Assembly: GCA_003565035.1 (NCBI GenBank)
Contig: PXDP01000030.1
Span: forward strand, 1-12,493
DNA from: PVC group bacterium
GTDB lineage: Bacteria; Verrucomicrobiota; Kiritimatiellia; SS1-B-03-39; UBA6053
Length of the DNA: 12,493 nucleotides
Reading direction: 5' to 3'
Shown here: piece after piece, positions 1 through 7,430 of the stretch
Layout: each line of letters begins with the position of its first letter
Position numbering within the stretch: the first letter of the stretch is position 1
Position numbers and translations under genes: made by a program
Notes under the pieces: generated by a model
Database searches by the model: none
What the model was told of the DNA's origin: nothing
Seen by the model: the letters and a program-made list of their open reading frames with translations, nothing else

Positions 1-1002
1 GACCGGGCCCAGTTGGCTCTGCCGTATCACCGGGCTCTGGATGGCGCCCGCGAGACCCGAGACTGCGACAAAACCGTAAAAATCGGCACCACCCGCCGCG
101 GAATCGGTCCGGCGTATGCCGATAAAATGACCCGTATGGGTTTGCGCGCCGGTGACATGCTGGAAGACGATTTTGAAGACCGCCTGCGCAACAATGTGGA
201 GGAACACAACCGGACACTGGTCTTTCATGGCCATGAGGCCCTGGAGGTGGATGCGGTGGCGGCTGAAGTGATGGCTGCGGCCGCCCGGATGATTCCAATG
301 ATCACCGACACCACGCTTCTGCTGAATCAGGCGGTGCTCAAAGGGGAAGAGGTTCTTTTTGAAGGCGCTCAGGGTACTATGCTCGATATTGACCACGGTT
401 CCTATCCGTTTGTCACCTCCAGCAACACCACCTCCGGCGGCGCGGCCACCGGCACCGGCGTGCCCCCCAACCGGATTCGCGATGTCATCGGCGTGGTGAA
501 AGCCTACACCACCCGGGTGGGCGAAGGACCGTTCCCGACCGAGCTGTTCGATGAGGACGGTATGAATATGGCCAAAGTCGGCGATGAGTTCGGTGCCACT
601 ACCGGACGTCCCCGGCGCTGCGGCTGGTTCGACGCGGTGGTGGCACGCTATGCGGTGATGGTCAACGGCGTCAACTGGTGGGCCCTGACCAAACTGGATG
701 TGCTGGACGGGTTTGACACCCTCAAAATCTGCACCGCCTATGAGATGGATGGTCAGCAGATTGAATATTTGCCCGGCCATATTCGCCGCTTTGCCGCCTG
801 CAAGCCCGTCTACGAAGAAATGCCCGGATGGAAGACACCCACCACGCATATCCGCAAATGGGAAGACCTTCCGGAGGCCTGCCGGAACTACATCCGGCGG
901 ATTGAAGAGCTGACCTGCGCCCCGGCCGGATTTGTTTCGGTGGGCCCCAAACGCGACGAAACCATTCTTACGCCGAATGCGCCGGCGGATTTGCGGGGCT
1001 GA
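1..1002 (+). CDS. purA: Adenylosuccinate synthetase, 5'-truncated by window edge
   Basis: PurA joins IMP and aspartate using GTP to give adenylosuccinate, the first committed step from IMP to AMP in the cytoplasm. The frame is open from base 1 (DRAQLALPYHRALD), so the gene starts upstream; the TTG at 13 is an internal Leu codon. About 333 residues are visible out of the roughly 430 usual for the family, so around 100 N-terminal residues with the GTP P-loop are missing from view. Family blocks seen in order are GTTRRGIGPAYADK (second PurA signature), VLFEGAQGTMLDIDHG, SYPFVTSSNTTSGG, TRVGEGPFPTEL, ATTGRPRRCGWFD, LTKLDVLDGFDTLKIC and the C-terminal SVGPKRDETI. The stop is followed 6 nt later by uppS. 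Identification is secure; only the 5' end is unknown. Confidence 0.97.
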   Translation, partial: DRAQLALPYHRALDGARETRDCDKTVKIGTTRRGIGPAYADKMTRMGLRAGDMLEDDFEDRLRNNVEEHNRTLVFHGHEALEVDAVAAEVMAAAARMIPMITDTTLLLNQAVLKGEEVLFEGAQGTMLDIDHGSYPFVTSSNTTSGGAATGTGVPPNRIRDVIGVVKAYTTRVGEGPFPTELFDEDGMNMAKVGDEFGATTGRPRRCGWFDAVVARYAVMVNGVNWWALTKLDVLDGFDTLKICTAYEMDGQQIEYLPGHIRRFAACKPVYEEMPGWKTPTTHIRKWEDLPEACRNYIRRIEELTCAPAGFVSVGPKRDETILTPNAPADLRG

Positions 1003-1008
1003 ATCACC

Positions 1009-1731
1009 ATGTCCGATCCCGCCGCCAACGCACCGCATCACGTGGCCATCATTATGGATGGCAACGGACGCTGGGCGCAGCAGCGCGGACTGCCCCGTCT
1101 GAAAGGGCATGAACAGGGGGCGGAATCGGTGCGTGCGGTCATGAAAGCGGCCCGCGATCACGGAGTGCGGATTCTCACCCTCTATGCCTTCAGCGTGGAA
1201 AACTGGTCGCGTCCCGCCGCTGAAGTGAATGGGTTGATGACCCTGCTTCCCCGTTTTTTGCGCAAACACGAGCATCTGTTGCATGAAAACGGCACCCGCC
1301 TGCGGGCCATCGGCCGGCTGAACGACTTGCCTGCGGCGACCCGCAAGGATTTGTTCCGGGTGATGTCCGATACGGAGTCTTATACGGAGCGGCAACTGGT
1401 GCTGGCGCTGAGTTACGGCGGCCGGGCGGAGCTGACCGATGCGGTTCAGGCCCTGGCTCACCGGGTCAGGAGCGGAGAACTTGATCCGGAAGAGATCCAG
1501 CCTGAGACGATTACCGCGCATTTATATGCGCCGGACCTGCCGGACCCGGATTTCATGATCCGCACCAGTGGCGAGCAGCGCATCAGTAATTTTCTCCTTT
1601 GGCAGTTGTCGTATGCGGAACTGTACTTTGCGCCGGCACTGTGGCCCGAGTTCCGCGAGGAGCAGTTTGCCGAGGCGATGCGGGTTTATGCGGGACGTCA
1701 ACGACGCTTTGGGGGGGTGACGTCATGCTGA
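1009..1731 (+). CDS. uppS: Undecaprenyl diphosphate synthase (cis-prenyltransferase)
   Basis: UppS condenses isopentenyl diphosphate units in cis onto farnesyl diphosphate to make the C55 lipid carrier for peptidoglycan and surface glycans. The 240-residue product has normal family length. The N-terminal block IIMDGNGRWAQQRG carries the catalytic Asp (residue 17) and the diphosphate-binding loop. LYAFSVENWSRP and the C-terminal FMIRTSGEQRISNFLLWQ, followed by SYAELYF, complete the signature, with the two Arg residues and the Glu expected to bind diphosphate and Mg. The ATG lies 6 nt after the purA stop with no strong ribosome binding site of its own, which suggests coupling to purA. Its last 7 nt overlap the start of cdsA, the next step in envelope lipid synthesis. 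Confidence 0.96.
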   Translation: MSDPAANAPHHVAIIMDGNGRWAQQRGLPRLKGHEQGAESVRAVMKAARDHGVRILTLYAFSVENWSRPAAEVNGLMTLLPRFLRKHEHLLHENGTRLRAIGRLNDLPAATRKDLFRVMSDTESYTERQLVLALSYGGRAELTDAVQALAHRVRSGELDPEEIQPETITAHLYAPDLPDPDFMIRTSGEQRISNFLLWQLSYAELYFAPALWPEFREEQFAEAMRVYAGRQRRFGGVTSC

Positions 1732-2582
1732 AATACCGGATCATCAGTGGCGTGAGCTTTCTCAGCGTGGTCGGGGCTATGGCCCTCTGGGCTCCGACCT
1801 GGGTGATCGGCCTGTTTATTCTGGCCCTGTGCACGCTGGCGATTCTGGAGACGGTGAGTCTTCTCTGTGCTGCGGGGTTTCCCTCCCTGAAGTGGACCTC
1901 ACTGGGTATCGGGCTTTTGTGGATGGTCTCCGCCTGGTTTGCCGCCGCGCATACCGGGGCACTGCATTTTCTGAACTGGGTGATGCCGGGACTGTCCGCC
2001 TGGGCGATTTTTCTGGGCTGTCTCTTCCGTTCCGACCAGACGAAAACGTTGGAAAAAGTCACCGGAAGCTTCTGTACGGTCGCTTATGTCCCCGGATTAA
2101 TGCAGTTTTTGCTCCTCCTGCTGTTTCTGGGAGAGGGCTCCCGGCACGGCGACGGGCGCATGCTGCTGCTGTATGGTATTCTGGTGATTAAATTCACCGA
2201 CATCGGGGCCTATTTTACGGGCTGTGCGATTGGGAAACATAAACTGATCCCCAAAATCAGTCCCGCCAAAACTTGGGAGGGGGTTCTGGGCGGGGTTGCC
2301 CTGTCGGTGGTCATCAGTCTGCTCACCCTGACCGCGTTCCGCTTCAACGTGAGCGGCATGGCCTTCACCTGGATCGACGGGATCGTTCTCGGGGTTTTGC
2401 TGGCGGCATCGGGAATTCTCGGGGATCTGGTGGAATCGATGCTCAAGCGGGCAGCGGATATCAAGGACAGCGGCCACTGGATCAAAGGCATGGGCGGTCT
2501 GCTGGATGTTTTGGACAGTCTTTTATTTGCGTTTCCGGTGCTCTACCTCTATGTCTTGTGGATGAAACACCGGGGATTTTAA
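1725..2582 (+). CDS. cdsA: Phosphatidate cytidylyltransferase (CDP-diacylglycerol synthase)
   Basis: CdsA converts phosphatidic acid and CTP to CDP-diacylglycerol, the branch-point precursor of phospholipids, in the inner membrane. The 285-residue protein is very hydrophobic, with many membrane segments throughout. The frame is open further upstream, but the ATG at 1725 has a G-rich run (1711-1717) 7 nt before it and begins with the membrane domain, as expected. Conserved blocks are KFTDIGAYFTGCAIGKHK, ISPAKTWEG (about 178-186) and the C-terminal signature around 238-265 (SMLKR, IKDSG, GMGGLLDVLDS). In that signature the usual PGHGG is KGMGG and the usual DR.DS is DV.DS. The Lys-Asp and terminal Asp-Ser are kept, so it is probably active. 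It overlaps uppS by 7 nt and ends 2 nt before mazG. Confidence 0.93.
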   Translation: MLKYRIISGVSFLSVVGAMALWAPTWVIGLFILALCTLAILETVSLLCAAGFPSLKWTSLGIGLLWMVSAWFAAAHTGALHFLNWVMPGLSAWAIFLGCLFRSDQTKTLEKVTGSFCTVAYVPGLMQFLLLLLFLGEGSRHGDGRMLLLYGILVIKFTDIGAYFTGCAIGKHKLIPKISPAKTWEGVLGGVALSVVISLLTLTAFRFNVSGMAFTWIDGIVLGVLLAASGILGDLVESMLKRAADIKDSGHWIKGMGGLLDVLDSLLFAFPVLYLYVLWMKHRGF

Positions 2583-2584
2583 GT

Positions 2585-3373
2585 ATGAGCCAATTGGAAC
2601 GACTGCTGGAGATCATGGAGACCCTGCGTTCGGAAACCGGCTGTCCATGGGACCGCGAACAGACCCTTGAAACGCTGCGTCCTTATGCCGTCGAGGAGGT
2701 CTACGAGGTTTTGGACGCAATTGACCGCGGAGACGTGGCCGATCATTGCGAGGAATTGGGCGATTTGCTCCTGCAGGTGGTGTTTCAGGCCCAGTTGCGC
2801 AAAGAAGCCGGTGAATTCGCGTTTGAGGATGTGGCCCGGTCCATTGCCGACAAGCTGGTGCGCCGCCATCCGCATGTGTTTGGCGATGTGAATGTGGCGG
2901 ACGCGGCGGAGGTACTGGTCAACTGGAACCAAATCAAAGAACAGGAGAAAGCGGAGCGCGGCCGGGCGCCCGCCTCGGTGCTGGACAAAGTGCCCAAAGC
3001 GCTTCCGGCCTTGTTGAAGGCGCATGATTTGCAGAAGGCGGCGGCCAAACAGGGCTTTGACTGGCCGGAGATCGGTCCGGTGCTGGACAAAGTGGAGGAG
3101 GAAATCCGCGAATTGCGCATGGCACTGGCCACCGGAAACCAGGCGCACGCGGTGGAGGAATACGGCGATATTCTTTTCGCGCTGGCCAATGCAGGCCGGC
3201 ATCTGGGGGTCAGCGGCGAACAGGCCCTGCAGGACAGTTGCACCAAATTCAGGCGGCGCTTCCGGGGGGTGGAGGAACGGGCGGCGGCTTCCGGGAAGCC
3301 GATGTCTGAGCATACCCTGGCTGAGCTGGACACCTATTGGAATGATGTGAAGCGGCGGGAGCGGGATGCGTAG
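2585..3373 (+). CDS. mazG: Nucleoside triphosphate pyrophosphohydrolase MazG
   Basis: MazG hydrolyses (d)NTPs to the monophosphate and pyrophosphate, cleaning damaged nucleotides from the pool and influencing starvation responses. The 262-residue product matches the two-domain E. coli form in length. The first domain has CPWDREQTLETL, the metal-binding EEVYE (37-41), EELGD (56-60) and RRHPHVFGD. The second domain repeats the pattern with KVEEEIREL (about 169-177) and EEYGDILFAL (191-200). The start was chosen at the ATG two bases after the cdsA stop because the open frame upstream only shadows cdsA. No toxin-antitoxin genes such as mazEF flank it, so it is placed here as an ordinary housekeeping gene. 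The next gene begins inside its last 8 nt. Confidence 0.95.
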   Translation: MSQLERLLEIMETLRSETGCPWDREQTLETLRPYAVEEVYEVLDAIDRGDVADHCEELGDLLLQVVFQAQLRKEAGEFAFEDVARSIADKLVRRHPHVFGDVNVADAAEVLVNWNQIKEQEKAERGRAPASVLDKVPKALPALLKAHDLQKAAAKQGFDWPEIGPVLDKVEEEIRELRMALATGNQAHAVEEYGDILFALANAGRHLGVSGEQALQDSCTKFRRRFRGVEERAAASGKPMSEHTLAELDTYWNDVKRRERDA

Positions 3374-4769
3374 GCGGGCCGGGCGCGCCTTTCCGGTTGT
3401 CTTGCTGACGGGACTGAGCCTGTACTATCTTTTCCGTCCCACCGGCGAACACGCCCCCCTGTTGAATGCAATCTCTCCGGCGGCGGAATGGGTGTCCTTT
3501 CACGAATCCCCCGGCCGCCGTTACGACGAACTTCTGGCTCAGCCCTGGCTGCGGGAGATCCTGAACCTTGCCGATGTGGAGACCGACGAAGCCACCCGTT
3601 TCTGGATTCGGGAATTGTTTCCCGGAGAGGTGCTTATCGCCAGGGAAGGGGGCATGGGCGTTGGATTTACTCCCGGCTGGGTGCTGGTGAGCCGGATTTC
3701 GGGACGTCAGACCCGCCTGCGGCTGATGCTGGATTTGTATGGACTGGACGGATATGAGCGGGTCGGCAAGCACAATGGCAACGTCCTCTGGACCTTGTTT
3801 GAAGAGGGGCAGACGCCCATGACGGTCACTCTGGCGAATGGAAAACTGATTTTTGTGGTGCACGAAGATCCGCAGGCCATCCGGGAAGTGCTGGAGCGTC
3901 TGGAGGGGCGTCGCCACCGCTTTTCCAGATTTCGCGCACTCCCGGAGGACCTCCTGCCGGAGCAGGCGGCCCCCGACAATGGCTTCTGGCTGGGGAATCA
4001 CCGGTTTCGCGAAACCTTCGGTGTGGTCTCGGATTTTTCCGATCCCGCAGCTCCGCGGCTGCGTTTTCGCGGACCGTTGGCGGAGAGGTTGGCCCTTGTC
4101 GGGACTGAGCTGAATCATGAAACCGCCGCCCGTCTCGGCGGTCCCGCCACCCTGGCCATGCTGCGGATGCCGGGGTTTTCCGGAACAGCCGATGTCCCCC
4201 TGCATCTCCTGGCGGTGGGCGGTGCCTTCCGGAGTCCCATGGCGCTGGTGAATCTTCCGACCCTGGTGCTCATTCAAAATGCGGAAACGGAGGCGGACGC
4301 CCGGCGTCAGGCCCGTGAGCGGATGAATGATCTGAGCCATGTCACCGGCCTGAACTGGTCGTCCGTGGAAACCCGCGAGGGGCTGACCTTTCTGCCGGAG
4401 GAGCGGATGCTCCGCCGGCTGATGCCCTCCGAGCATTTTCCGGCGTCCCGCTGGCGGGACGGACGTTTGTTTTTGGCCTCCAGCGGTGCCACCCTGACCC
4501 GCCTCATGACCCGGATGGATGAACCGGCCGCCGAATTTGAACTGCGGGATGTGCCCTGGCTCGACCGGGAGACGTTCCTGTGGATGAGCGGCGCCCGGAT
4601 GGCCGCGGATCTCGGCGGACTTGTTTCGGTTCTGAATTTTTTCCCGCTGGAAGGCCTGGATGCAACTGCGGCCCGGCGATGGCTGAGGAGCCTGCCTCAT
4701 TTTGAACTCGTTGGAACTTTTTCGGAGAAAGAAGCGGTTTTAGAGCTGCGACACCTTTCGCAGGAATGA
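3366..4769 (+). CDS. Membrane-anchored protein of unknown function
   Basis: I do not recognise this 467-residue protein. A positively charged N-terminus (MRRRAGR) followed by one hydrophobic stretch (about residues 9-24) looks like an uncleaved anchor or signal sequence, so most of the protein probably lies outside the cytoplasm. The rest is soluble with alternating strand/helix character. It has a recurring layout of a short strand pair, then a helix (for example LANGKLIFVVHEDPQAIREV at 156-175). This vaguely recalls DUF3352-like extracytoplasmic proteins, but that is only an impression. No catalytic motif, cysteine cluster or repeat is visible. GGGAG lies 4 nt before the ATG, and the 8-nt overlap with mazG supports the start and suggests translational coupling. 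A 483-residue antisense frame here is a GC artefact. Confidence 0.82.
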   Translation: MRRRAGRAFPVVLLTGLSLYYLFRPTGEHAPLLNAISPAAEWVSFHESPGRRYDELLAQPWLREILNLADVETDEATRFWIRELFPGEVLIAREGGMGVGFTPGWVLVSRISGRQTRLRLMLDLYGLDGYERVGKHNGNVLWTLFEEGQTPMTVTLANGKLIFVVHEDPQAIREVLERLEGRRHRFSRFRALPEDLLPEQAAPDNGFWLGNHRFRETFGVVSDFSDPAAPRLRFRGPLAERLALVGTELNHETAARLGGPATLAMLRMPGFSGTADVPLHLLAVGGAFRSPMALVNLPTLVLIQNAETEADARRQARERMNDLSHVTGLNWSSVETREGLTFLPEERMLRRLMPSEHFPASRWRDGRLFLASSGATLTRLMTRMDEPAAEFELRDVPWLDRETFLWMSGARMAADLGGLVSVLNFFPLEGLDATAARRWLRSLPHFELVGTFSEKEAVLELRHLSQE

Positions 4770-4802
4770 TTTTTTCGCAACTTCGAGATTAGTATTTTCC
4801 CT

Positions 4803-4808
4803 TAGAAT
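4803..4808 (+). promoter_or_regulatory. Possible -10 element upstream of the membrane protein/pot genes
   Basis: TAGAAT matches the sigma-70 -10 consensus at 5 of 6 positions and lies in the locally AT-rich 119-nt gap after the 467-residue protein gene. No convincing -35 box sits 16-18 nt upstream. Transcription from here would give a leader of roughly 75 nt before the ATG at 4889. This gap is the only sizeable one between the purA cluster and the pot genes, which is the main reason to expect a promoter. Confidence 0.25.
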
Positions 4809-4888
4809 GTACTGATTAAGGTGAAGAGATTGAAGCAGATAGGGAATGGCCCGTTTTATGCTTGTAGATGATAGGAAGAAAAAAAACC

Positions 4889-5356
4889 ATGACATACATC
4901 CTGAGCTACGTACAAAGTTTATTTACCGGGTGGACACTGTCCGCAGGGGGAATGGCTTCTGTGTTTCTGGGGATTTTTCTGGTGGCGAGCTGGAGCATCG
5001 CCTTTGTGGGTGCCTTTTGTCAGGTGAGGCGGACGCCCCTGTATGTGGCGATGCTCTCGGTGGGGATGGGCATGTTGATGTCGCTGCTGCTTGCGGGACT
5101 GGTGCACGGGCATCTTCCGGAAATCGCCAATGAATTTACCCCCTGGGGACTGTTGATCACTTCGTTTGTGCTGACCTCGTTTGTGTTTTCAATTCCGCTG
5201 GTCCAGGCTCTCTGGCACACGAGTTATTTTCAAGGCTTCTGCTGCGTCGCCGGGGGGTATTTTTTGATTGTCATCGTCATGCTCGCTATTCAAATGAGCG
5301 CTCAGCCGGTGAAAAGCCTCCCCGCCCGGCCCACCATTCCTATTTTTCGCAATTGA
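4889..5356 (+). CDS. Small four-helix integral membrane protein, unknown function
   Basis: This encodes a 155-residue hydrophobic protein of no family I recognise. Four membrane segments are visible at about residues 21-43, 50-72, 86-108 and 115-136. The short loops include a positively charged turn (QVRRTP) between helices 1 and 2, and a Pro-rich C-terminal tail ends in IPIFRN. An in-frame ATG at 4868 would add seven residues, but the ATG at 4889 is preferred because AGGAAG (4873-4878) lies 10 nt upstream and the earlier ATG has no ribosome binding site. It ends 45 nt before potA on the same strand and could be cotranscribed with the transporter. Whether it belongs to that system is unknown. 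Confidence 0.8.
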   Translation: MTYILSYVQSLFTGWTLSAGGMASVFLGIFLVASWSIAFVGAFCQVRRTPLYVAMLSVGMGMLMSLLLAGLVHGHLPEIANEFTPWGLLITSFVLTSFVFSIPLVQALWHTSYFQGFCCVAGGYFLIVIVMLAIQMSAQPVKSLPARPTIPIFRN

Positions 5357-5401
5357 GCGGTTTGAACTGGTAATTCCATAAAGAAATGCGAAGAATTCCG
5401 C

Positions 5402-6577
5402 ATGGCATTTCTGGAGTTTCAACATATCCGAAAAACCTTTGACGGCTTCCCGGCGGTCGATGATGTCAGTCTCGAAATTCGCAAAGGCGAGATTTTCTCT
5501 CTACTGGGGCCAAGCGGCTGCGGGAAAACAACCCTCCTTCGGATGTGCGCCGGGTTTGAACGGCCGACAGAGGGCCGGATTATCCTCAACGGCAAAGACA
5601 TCACCGACCTGCCGCCGAATCAGCGCAAAGTTAATACGATCTTCCAGAGTTATGCGCTTTTTCCGCATCTGACGATTTTTGAAAACATCGCCTTCGGCCT
5701 GCGGGTGGCGAAACGGAGCGAGGCGGAGATTCATGACGAGGTGGAGCGGATGCTGAAGGTGATGCAGCTCAAGGGGCATGAGCGAAAAAAACCGCATCAA
5801 ATCAGCGGGGGACAAAAACAGCGGGTGGCCATCGCCCGGGCCCTGGTCAACAAACCTGAGATCCTTTTGCTGGACGAACCGCTTGCGGCCCTGGATTTGA
5901 AGCTGCGCCAGCGCATGCTGGTGGAACTCGACGCGATTCACGATGAAGTGGGCATCACCTTTATCATGGTCACGCATGATCAGACCGAAGCCATGGGAAT
6001 CAGCGACCGGATTGCGGTCATGAACCGCGGGAAGATCCAGCAGGTCGGCCGGCCCAACGAGATTTATGAAGCCCCGACCACCTCTTTTGTGGCCGCGTTT
6101 ATCGGGGACACCAACTTTTTTGTGGGACAGGTGGGCCCGGCGGATCACGGAGACTATTGCCGTCTGAAGATTGAAGGGTTCGACCGTGTGTTGTGTTACA
6201 ATGACAAGCGGCTCAAGCCGGGACAGATGGCCTATGTCAGCGTCCGCCCGGAGAAGCTGCGGATTCACGCGGAGCGTCCGGAAGACGATCCCCGGCTCAA
6301 TTTGATCCCCGGGAAAGTCACCGACGTGATTTACGAAGGCGGCCGGACCGATTATTGGGTGGACGGGCCGGGCGGCTACCGGATTTCTGTAACCCGCGCG
6401 CACCAGCTCTTTGGTCTGGATGAGGCTCCGATTGAATGGAATCAGGCCGTCTGGCTCTCCTGGCACGCGGATGACGGCTACATGCTGGAGCAGTATCGCG
6501 AGGATGACGAAGAGCTGTTGCGACTGCCGGCGGCTCCGGAAGCGGGAAGGTTGGCGGAGCTGCCGGATGAAGACTGA
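5402..6577 (+). CDS. potA: Spermidine/putrescine-type ABC transporter ATPase
   Basis: This is the ATP-hydrolysing subunit driving uptake through the PotB/PotC channel, on the cytoplasmic face of the membrane. The 391-residue product shows, in order, Walker A GPSGCGKTT (36-44), the Q-loop in FQSYALFPH (Q82), the ABC signature ISGGQKQR (134-141), Walker B ILLLDEP (154-160) and the H-loop THDQTEA (H192). NEIYEAP and IGDTNFF then mark the transition into a C-terminal TOBE-like regulatory domain (about 230-360) typical of the PotA/MalK group. An acidic tail (REDDEELL, LPDED) ends the protein. The ATG follows a weak purine-rich site (GCGAAG). Its last 11 nt overlap potB. The substrate label rests on the downstream permeases and PotD-like binding protein rather than on the ATPase itself. 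Confidence 0.93.
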   Translation: MAFLEFQHIRKTFDGFPAVDDVSLEIRKGEIFSLLGPSGCGKTTLLRMCAGFERPTEGRIILNGKDITDLPPNQRKVNTIFQSYALFPHLTIFENIAFGLRVAKRSEAEIHDEVERMLKVMQLKGHERKKPHQISGGQKQRVAIARALVNKPEILLLDEPLAALDLKLRQRMLVELDAIHDEVGITFIMVTHDQTEAMGISDRIAVMNRGKIQQVGRPNEIYEAPTTSFVAAFIGDTNFFVGQVGPADHGDYCRLKIEGFDRVLCYNDKRLKPGQMAYVSVRPEKLRIHAERPEDDPRLNLIPGKVTDVIYEGGRTDYWVDGPGGYRISVTRAHQLFGLDEAPIEWNQAVWLSWHADDGYMLEQYREDDEELLRLPAAPEAGRLAELPDED

Positions 6578-7430
6578 AAAATTTCAGTCTCCCCGAGTGC
6601 TGGAGGCGCTTCTGACCGGTCCGGGGCTGATCTGGCTGCTGGTCTTTTTTCTCCTGCCCACTTTCAATGTGCTGCTGATCAGTTTCCGGCCCTCCACCCT
6701 GACCGGCGGGATCGGCGAGGGCTGGACCCTGGAGACGTTCACACAACTGCGTAATCCCAACTACCCACTCATTGTCTTCCGGACGCTCTGGGTCAGCGCC
6801 TGGATCACCGCGCTGTGTCTCTTATTTTCCATTCCGGTGGCCTACTGCCTGGCCCGGGCACCCGCGCGCTGGAAAACCCGGCTGCTGCTGCTCATCATGG
6901 TTCCGTTTCTGACCAACTTTATCATTCGGGTGTTCGCCTGGAAGGTGATTCTGCATCCGGAGGGCTGGGTGGCTTCCGCATTTATTGCTGTGGGATGGAT
7001 GGAGGCGGGCACCCAGTTGCTCTACAATGTCCATGCGGTGGTGCTGGTCTCGGTCTACACCTACCTGCCTTTTTCGCTTCTGCCGGTCTATGCGGCGGCG
7101 GAGAAATTTGACTTCACCCTCCTGGAGGCGGCCATGGACCTGGGCTGCAAACGCCTGGAGGCTTTTCTGAAGGTCTTTGTTCCGGGCATCTCCCGGGGCG
7201 TATGGACGGCAACCCTGCTTGTGCTGATCCCCAACCTCGGGGCCTACGTGATTCCCGATATTATCGGCGGTCACCGCAGCATGATGCTGGGGAACATCAT
7301 TGCCCGCCGTCTGTTCTCCGACCGGAATCTGCCCCATGCCGCCGCCTTGTCCTCGCTGCTGACGCTTCTGGTGCTGGTGCCGATGGTGGTTGTGATTTTT
7401 GTGCGTCGCCGCCGGGAGGCCTCCACATGA
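6567..7430 (+). CDS. potB: Spermidine/putrescine-type ABC permease PotB
   Basis: This is one of the two membrane subunits of a type I ABC importer. The 287-residue product has about six membrane helices; helix 1 is near 17-40 (LIWLLVFFLLPTFNVLLISF) and the last near 261-279. The cytoplasmic coupling loop (EAA motif) begins EAAMDLGCKRLEAF at 187 and ends with the conserved Pro-Gly of FVPGISRG near 204-211; it docks on PotA. Blocks typical of PotB/PotH are VPFLTNFIIRVFAW (112-125) and GAYVIPDIIGG (225-235). The start overlaps the potA 3' end by 11 nt and has CGGAG 7 nt upstream, so the longer upstream frame was rejected. The stop overlaps potC in an ATGA, indicating translational coupling. Confidence 0.93.
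   Translation: MKTEKFQSPRVLEALLTGPGLIWLLVFFLLPTFNVLLISFRPSTLTGGIGEGWTLETFTQLRNPNYPLIVFRTLWVSAWITALCLLFSIPVAYCLARAPARWKTRLLLLIMVPFLTNFIIRVFAWKVILHPEGWVASAFIAVGWMEAGTQLLYNVHAVVLVSVYTYLPFSLLPVYAAAEKFDFTLLEAAMDLGCKRLEAFLKVFVPGISRGVWTATLLVLIPNLGAYVIPDIIGGHRSMMLGNIIARRLFSDRNLPHAAALSSLLTLLVLVPMVVVIFVRRRREAST

Noticed and set aside
13..15. TTG as start of purA
   Set aside because: The frame is open to base 1, and the residues before and after it match conserved PurA sequence, so this is an internal Leu codon.
2579..3313. Minus-strand open frame of 244 codons opposite mazG
   Set aside because: mazG motifs are complete on the plus strand; the antisense translation is low-complexity His/Gln/Arg-rich.
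2585..3373. mazG as part of a toxin-antitoxin or phage-defence locus
   Set aside because: Neighbours are core biosynthesis genes, no mazE/mazF is present, and the protein is the full two-domain housekeeping form.
3249..4700. Long minus-strand open frame (483 codons) opposite the 467-residue protein gene
   Set aside because: Composition is rich in Gln, His, Pro, Arg and Gly with no motif, as expected from the reverse complement of a GC-rich gene. The plus-strand frame has a ribosome binding site, a signal anchor and coupling to mazG.
4800..4821. Hairpin CCTTA/TAAGG after the 467-residue gene as a terminator
   Set aside because: Five weak pairs around a 12-nt loop with no T-run following.
4868..4870. 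Earlier ATG as the start of the four-helix membrane protein
   Set aside because: No ribosome binding site precedes it, whereas AGGAAG lies 10 nt before the ATG at 4889.
5353..5382. TTGAGC/CATAAA promoter-like pair before potA
   Set aside because: Each box matches only 4 of 6 positions with an 18-nt spacer, so it is not distinguishable from chance.
5387..5402. Palindrome-like TGCG..GAATTC..CGCA at the potA start
   Set aside because: Only four outer pairs and a common 6-bp palindrome; symmetry is imperfect and no family of sites is visible.
5501..6466. Minus-strand open frame of 321 codons inside potA
   Set aside because: It lies wholly opposite a textbook ABC ATPase and has no recognisable domain.
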